A DNA stretch of 35,072 bases from Nitrospirota bacterium (lineage in GTDB: Bacteria > Nitrospirota > Thermodesulfovibrionia > Thermodesulfovibrionales > UBA6898): the NCBI GenBank assembly GCA_012026685.1, contig VEOY01000037.1, positions 1 through 35,072 on the forward strand. Reading direction: 5' to 3'. Of the stretch, positions 31,346 to 35,072 are shown one piece after another. Position 1 is the stretch's first letter. Each line of letters starts with the position of its first letter. The translations under genes were made by a program, and so were the position numbers. The notes under the pieces are model-generated. The model was not told the origin of the DNA. It saw only the letters and a program-made list of their open reading frames with translations, and did not search any database.

Positions 31346-32681
31346 GCTCTTCCTCGCCTTTCTCGCGGTCATCTTCCTTGTCATCGTCTCACACCTCATT
31401 GACGAACAGCTGATAAGCCGGGATTTCGATGACTATGTCAACGGCACCAGGGAGGACAAACTGTACTGGGTCCTTGCCTCGATCGAGGGCAGTTATGCTG
31501 ACGGGAAATGGGATAATATGCCGCTGCATGAAGCGCTTCACTGGGCGATCATGCTCGGTTTCGATGTCAGGGTGCTGGACATTAATAAAAGAGAAGTGAT
31601 CAACTCCGCGATGGTGATGGGTATGCTGTCGCCTTCCATGAAGCGGCGCATGACATCCATTACAGATCTTTCTTCTGCAACCGGCGAATTCGAGCCCTAT
31701 CCGCTCTATGAAGGCGGGAAAGAGATCGGCACCCTGCTTGCGAGAAAGCTGAGCAGGCCGGGAGTAGACAAGAAAGAGGCCGACTTCAGGCAGCGGGGAA
31801 AATATTTTCTCGTAGTCTCCTCGGTCATCGCCGGCGGAGGGGCGCTCCTGTTGGCGCTCTTCTTTACCCTGTTCTTCTCGCGCCCGCTCAAGAAGATGAA
31901 AGAAGCGGGTGAGGCAATGGCAAACGGTGACCTTTCGGTCAGGGTATCCACGGCAGAACGTGATGAGATCGGTCGTTTGGCAGAAAGTTTTAACTACATG
32001 GCCGAGGCACTCCAGAAGGAAGACGCCCTGCGGCGGCGCCTCACCTCGAACATTGCTCATGAACTGCGGACACCACTGGCCGTGATGAAAGCAAATGCCG
32101 AAGCTATGATCGACGGCGTCGTCGCTGACCACGCACAGGGACTTGAAAACATACGGCTGGAGATCGAGAAGCTCATTCGGCTCGTGGAAGGTATAGAGGA
32201 CATCACAAAAGCTGAGGCAAGCTTTTTTTCGAAAAAAGACCATGCGGAGATCGATCTGTCCGAATTCCTCGCGCGGATGGCGTCGACCATGCTTCCCCTC
32301 GCTGCCGAAAAAGGGCTGCATATGACGGCACCGCCGGAAAGGAGCATTCGCGTTATAACTGACCCGGAAAAGCTCGAACGCATACTGCAGAACATTCTTT
32401 CCAATGCCATAAAATACACGGAAAAAGGAGAGATCAGTATCGATTGCGGACAGAAGAAAAAAAGGTTCTTCATCGAAGTCAGGGATTCAGGAATCGGCAT
32501 CCCTGAAGACAAGAAGGAGCTTATCTTCAGGAGGTTCTATCGGGGTGACAGATCCCATGGCATTGGACTGGGGCTGGCAATCGTGAAAGAACTGCTCGAT
32601 GTCATGGGGGGAAGCATCGAAGTGGACAGCTCAGAAGGGAAGGGAACAACATTCAGGATATGGCTCCCGGAAAACCCGTGA
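31335..32681 (+). CDS. Sensor histidine kinase (HAMP, HisKA, HATPase_c)
   Basis: 448 residues. Transmembrane helices at about 4-20 and 158-182 flank a periplasmic domain of about 135 residues of unknown ligand. HAMP (about 183-235), HisKA with H242 (NIAHELRTPLAV), and a complete HATPase_c follow: NILSNAIKYT as N box, DSGIGIP as G1, and GIGLGLAIV as G2. It overlaps its response regulator at the start. The operon also holds the NYN, PAP2 and YggU genes, so an envelope or lipid stress signal is possible. Confidence 0.93.
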   Translation: MRNKLFLAFLAVIFLVIVSHLIDEQLISRDFDDYVNGTREDKLYWVLASIEGSYADGKWDNMPLHEALHWAIMLGFDVRVLDINKREVINSAMVMGMLSPSMKRRMTSITDLSSATGEFEPYPLYEGGKEIGTLLARKLSRPGVDKKEADFRQRGKYFLVVSSVIAGGGALLLALFFTLFFSRPLKKMKEAGEAMANGDLSVRVSTAERDEIGRLAESFNYMAEALQKEDALRRRLTSNIAHELRTPLAVMKANAEAMIDGVVADHAQGLENIRLEIEKLIRLVEGIEDITKAEASFFSKKDHAEIDLSEFLARMASTMLPLAAEKGLHMTAPPERSIRVITDPEKLERILQNILSNAIKYTEKGEISIDCGQKKKRFFIEVRDSGIGIPEDKKELIFRRFYRGDRSHGIGLGLAIVKELLDVMGGSIEVDSSEGKGTTFRIWLPENP

Positions 32682-32959
32682 TACCCTTGATAAAATTGCC
32701 TTTCAGGAAGACAAAGAACGGCATTACCCTCGACGTCAAGGTGGAGCCCCGTTCGTCAAAAAAGGGTATTTCCGGGATCATGGATGGTCATATCGTAAAA
32801 GTAAAGCTCACGGCACCTCCTGTTGAAGGTTCTGCAAATGAACAGTTGATCGAGGTGCTTGCCGAAGAACTGTGCATAAAGAAGTCACAGGTGCGGGTCG
32901 TCAGGGGACACACCTCGAAACGCAAGATCGTGGAGATAACCGGTGTGGAACCGGATTAA
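32678..32959 (+). CDS. YggU/DUF167 family protein
   Basis: 93 residues of the small alpha/beta YggU family, whose function is unsettled. Signature runs are ITLDVKVEPRSSKKGISG, VKVKLTAPPVEGSANEQLIEVLA, and VRVVRGHTSKRKIVEITG. GTG 32678 overlaps the kinase stop (GTGA), with GGAAAA five bases upstream. ATG 32660 in the same frame is a longer alternative. It ends the transcript of the two-component operon. Confidence 0.85.
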   Translation: MIPLIKLPFRKTKNGITLDVKVEPRSSKKGISGIMDGHIVKVKLTAPPVEGSANEQLIEVLAEELCIKKSQVRVVRGHTSKRKIVEITGVEPD

Positions 32960-33012
32960 GCATGCCGTACCTTCATAATTTCTTCACGACTATGTCATAT
33001 CATAAAACTGAG

Positions 33013-33336
33013 ATGGTCATTTCATTTATAGGCAAAATATTCATTGCTGTCGCACTCATCCTGTCCGTTACGACCGTGGTGATAGCAGAAGAGGGGCCGG
33101 TCACACCTTATGGAGACCACTGCAGGGACTGCACGATCTACGGCACAGGCAGGGACCCGATCCCTCCGCCCGAAGCAGTGCATGCACTGAAAAAGTACTA
33201 TGAGGCGCGCGGGTACGACCTCGGCATCGTTTCCCATAAGGGCCGGTTCATAGAGGCAGAGATATTCAGAAACGGAAAACAGGTGGACAAGGTGATATTT
33301 GACCGCAGGACTGGAAGGGTCCGTTCCATATATTAA
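33013..33336 (+). CDS. Small secreted protein with CxxC motif
   Basis: 107 residues with a Sec-type signal peptide (hydrophobic FIGKIFIAVALILSVTTVV, likely cleaved after VIA-EE near 25). A CRDC motif lies shortly after, and the C-terminal half (about 58-107) resembles a single PepSY-like repeat (FIEAEIFRNGKQVDKVIFD, RTGRVRSIY). I do not recognise a named family. Starts at ATG 32992 and 32962 are also open. None has a good ribosome binding site, so the start is uncertain. The Spy-like gene follows 15 bases later, and both products are periplasmic. Confidence 0.68.
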   Translation: MVISFIGKIFIAVALILSVTTVVIAEEGPVTPYGDHCRDCTIYGTGRDPIPPPEAVHALKKYYEARGYDLGIVSHKGRFIEAEIFRNGKQVDKVIFDRRTGRVRSIY

Positions 33337-33351
33337 GAAAAGGAGACGCAA

Positions 33352-33999
33352 ATGAAAAAGGTATTGTTGTTCGCAATCGCACTGTTTTTGGCAGCCGGCA
33401 TCTCCACCTCTGCAGATGCTGCAATGCACGGCAAGAAAAAAGGCAAAGGAATGGGACCGGGAAAGGGTCCGGATATGGGGATGATGGGCTGCTGCATGGA
33501 GGACGGGAACCTCATGATGGAGAAACTCATGTCACTCGGACTGACCGACCAGCAGAAGGAATCCATTCGGTCCATCCATATGAACATGAGAAAGGAGAAT
33601 ATCCGGGGAAGAGCCGGGATCGATGTGGCCGAGATCGAGTTGAAGGAGGTCCTCATGAAAGACCCGGTCGACCTCAAAGCAGCTGAGGCAAAACTGAAAC
33701 AGATCGAGGCATTGAAAACAGACCTTCATTTCGGCCATATCAAGGCCCATGAAGAGGTCAAGGCTGTACTCACCGCTGAGCAGCGAAAGAAGTTCAATGT
33801 TATGAGGATGGAGATGGGCCCGATGGGTATGTGCGGCTGCGGAATGGGTTGCGAAATGGGCATGATGCGTGAACACGGCGGTATGGGGATGGGCAAAGGA
33901 ATGAAGCATGGCTGCAACATGAAAGGCGGTATGGAAACTCCCGCTCATGCAGACAAAAAAGAGAACGCAACGCCTCCTTCAGCAGGCCATCAGCACTGA
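33352..33999 (+). CDS. Spy/CpxP-like periplasmic protein with Met/Cys/His-rich ends
   Basis: 215 residues. A signal peptide (1-about 23, ending TSADA) is followed by a Gly/Met/Lys-rich stretch with MMGCCMED. A helical Spy-type core (about 55-155) follows, with two LTxxQ motifs (LGLTDQQKE and LTAEQRKKF). A C-terminal tail rich in Met, Cys and His (MCGCGMGCEMG, MKHGCNMKGG, ending GHQH) completes it. The core suggests a periplasmic chaperone of the CpxP/Spy/CnrX type. The ends suggest copper or other soft-metal binding, which is inference. An AAGGAG box lies 7 bases before ATG 33352. A strong terminator follows. Confidence 0.88.
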   Translation: MKKVLLFAIALFLAAGISTSADAAMHGKKKGKGMGPGKGPDMGMMGCCMEDGNLMMEKLMSLGLTDQQKESIRSIHMNMRKENIRGRAGIDVAEIELKEVLMKDPVDLKAAEAKLKQIEALKTDLHFGHIKAHEEVKAVLTAEQRKKFNVMRMEMGPMGMCGCGMGCEMGMMREHGGMGMGKGMKHGCNMKGGMETPAHADKKENATPPSAGHQH

Positions 34000-34028
34000 G
34001 CTGACCGCATCATTTATTAACAATCCAG

Positions 34029-34064
34029 ATAAGGGCGGCCGACCATGGCTGCCCTTATTGTTTT
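34029..34064 (+). terminator. Rho-independent terminator after the Spy-like gene
   Basis: A 12-bp stem pairs ATAAGGGCGGCC (34029-34040) with GGCTGCCCTTAT (34047-34058), including one G-T pair, around a 6-base loop. TGTTTTAT follows. It lies 30 bases past the stop at 33999. Confidence 0.88.
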
Positions 34065-34251
34065 ATCCCTTTCGGTCACGTCATGTCTGCCGCCGTTTTC
34101 TATTAGTACATCCGCACAGCTAAGCTCACGCCGCATCGGGCTGGCATCGACCCATGCCGCTTTACCCGCGGTCCGACCGCTATGAAATATCTTTCAAAGC
34201 CGCAGTTTCTGAAAATCGGATGATAGCCTGCTCTTAATACATATTAAGCAT
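34065..34251. other. Non-coding spacer, nothing identified
   Basis: Between two terminators there is no convincing ORF. A small hairpin, GGCAT-CGACCC-ATGCC, lies near 34150-34166. A short stretch near 34100-34130 weakly resembles the end of 23S rRNA on the minus strand but is not convincing. No promoter facing either way stands out. Confidence 0.5.
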
Positions 34252-34284
34252 AAAAAAAGGCGGGATGATTTCTCACCCCGCCTT
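34252..34284 (-). terminator. Rho-independent terminator of the beta-barrel gene
   Basis: On the minus strand a 12-bp stem (AAGGCGGGGTGA and TCATCCCGCCTT, one G-T pair) closes a GAAA tetraloop and runs into seven Ts. It lies about 35 bases past the stop at 34319. Confidence 0.94.
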
Positions 34285-34318
34285 CCCATCTCAGCGCATC
34301 GTTCGATGCACGGTAAAA

Positions 34319-35072
34319 TCAGAAGCTCAGCTGGATAGCGTGCCTGAGCGCCGTAACACCCTTCTTGTCGTCAAGCGGCAGGATGTCCTCGTAGAACTTG
34401 CCCGGCTTGAAGTACCCCGCATCGATCTGATAGGTCAGGTTCTTTGCGATCTGGTACCTGAACTTGGCGTCCACTTCCCATCCTGCATTGCTGGATACGT
34501 CGTCTCCCGTGTAGTCCTCCCATGCGCCGGTCTGCGATGCCCAGAAATAGTAGCCGTCCAGCGACAGCGTGATGTCCTTGGTCGCATTCCAGTCCACCCC
34601 CAGGTTCGCATAGGTGGTGTTGGCTACGCCTGCTGCATGGCCGTTTGACGGTGCCTCAGGGTTCAGCCCGCTTTTGTTGAACGCGGTCGTTGCCACCTGG
34701 TACTCATAGATGAACGAGTAGTTCTGGGTCTTGCCGACAAACGGTACGAATTCCTTGATGTCGTCGCTGGTTGCATCTTTTTCACCGCTGCCGTAGACGA
34801 ATGCGCCCCTCAGCGTGACCGGGTTGATCCGGTAGTCAGCGTTCAGGCTCAGTGCGTAGCCCTTGAAATTGACGTCTTCGCCTGCATCGCCGAACTGGAA
34901 GTCAACAGCTGCCTTGTAGCCGAAGTTGCCGATCTTGCCGTCTGCGTGCACGCCAAGGTTCTGCTGGCTGAAGTCAGCATCGGAAAGGTTCAGGTAGGTG
35001 TAGTTGGCGCCAAGTTTCAACGCATCGCTGAACTTGTAGGTCATCAGCGCTACATAGCCGTCGAGGTCGTCG
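34319..35072 (-). CDS. Outer-membrane beta-barrel (porin-like) protein, C-terminal part
   Basis: The frame is open from the right edge to the stop at 34319, so about 250 C-terminal residues are seen and the start lies outside. Alternating hydrophobic and polar strands with Tyr/Trp/Asn/Asp turns (LKLGANYTYLNLSD, ITLSLDGYYFWAS, LTYQIDAGYFKPG) and a final aromatic HAIQLSF are typical of an outer-membrane barrel recognised by the Bam machinery. There are no cysteines. An ATG at 35042-35044 is internal, not the start, since the frame continues upstream with strand-like sequence. A porin or alginate-export-like barrel is likely; the substrate is unknown. Confidence 0.87.
   Translation of the reverse strand, partial: DDLDGYVALMTYKFSDALKLGANYTYLNLSDADFSQQNLGVHADGKIGNFGYKAAVDFQFGDAGEDVNFKGYALSLNADYRINPVTLRGAFVYGSGEKDATSDDIKEFVPFVGKTQNYSFIYEYQVATTAFNKSGLNPEAPSNGHAAGVANTTYANLGVDWNATKDITLSLDGYYFWASQTGAWEDYTGDDVSSNAGWEVDAKFRYQIAKNLTYQIDAGYFKPGKFYEDILPLDDKKGVTALRHAIQLSF

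Noticed and set aside
34090-34135. Resemblance to the 3' end of 23S rRNA on the minus strand (GTACTAATAG preceded by GTGAGCTTAGC)
   Set aside because: The match is short and interrupted by extra bases. No further 23S, 5S or tRNA sequence adjoins it. Chance or a very degraded remnant cannot be told apart.
1-35072. Sigma-54 (-24/-12) promoters, CRISPR arrays, tRNA genes, transposases
   Set aside because: Scanned by eye on both strands; no convincing example was found. Weak TGGCA or TTGC matches lacked the right spacing. The only mobile-like item is the short palindromic repeat at 23156-23277.

Overview
The window reads as the chromosome of a Gram-negative, probably anaerobic or facultatively anaerobic bacterium of moderately high G+C. 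The gene mix points to Nitrospirota (Thermodesulfovibrionia-like) or Desulfobacterota. The clues are a system II (ResB/CcsB) cytochrome c maturation pair, an outer-membrane beta-barrel protein, a PilZ-PATAN-DnaJ-TPR fusion, sigma-54 activators and an energy-converting hydrogenase-related membrane complex. The assignment is an inference from gene content; no rRNA or tRNA gene was found to fix it.

Layout. 1-6560 (mostly minus): a possible CDS cut by the left edge, a single-domain response regulator, gltX, tilS, a small plus-strand Cys-rich ORF, a PilZ/PATAN/J-domain/TPR protein and a RodZ-like protein. 6667-11229: a lipid block with a FabF-like ketosynthase (plus) converging on three minus-strand genes: a GNAT-type acyltransferase resembling bacterial ceramide synthase, a serine palmitoyltransferase-like enzyme and a CerR-like NAD(P) reductase. 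11303-17144 (minus): resB, ccsB, a sensor kinase with a periplasmic CxxCH haem motif, an NtrC-type activator and a lone receiver, all reading towards the lipid genes. 17252-20058 (minus): a small membrane protein, two zinc alcohol dehydrogenases and a cupin. 20173-20841: a pseudo-receiver/PilZ protein. 21038-29093 (minus): one operon headed by an excisionase-type HTH/PTS-EIIA regulator and followed by hyfB-, hyfC-, hyfE-, hyfF-, hyfG- and hyfI-like genes. 29306-32959 (plus): YacP-like NYN protein, PAP2 enzyme, response regulator, sensor kinase and YggU. 33013-33999: a small secreted CxxC protein and a Met-rich Spy/CpxP-like protein. 34319-35072: the C-terminal part of an outer-membrane beta-barrel protein, cut by the right edge.

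How the genes work together. Spt, the ceramide-synthase-like acyltransferase and CerR together match the bacterial ceramide pathway (serine plus acyl thioester, N-acylation, keto reduction), and the ketosynthase may supply chains. The hyf-like operon encodes a proton-pumping-type membrane arm plus NuoB- and NuoCD-like peripheral subunits, but the large subunit has lost all four cysteines that hold the NiFe site. It is therefore best described as an Ehr complex of unknown substrate, not a hydrogenase. The haem-motif kinase next to haem-attachment genes suggests redox control of the sigma-54 regulator beside the lipid genes.

The most notable observations are the putative sphingolipid locus, the cysteine-less Ehr complex with its EIIA-type regulator, the CxxCH sensor kinase, a gene with a strong ribosome binding site but apparently an ATC start codon (29306), a 122-base palindromic repeat inserted between hyfF- and hyfG-like genes, and a Cys-rich small ORF with its own good promoter.
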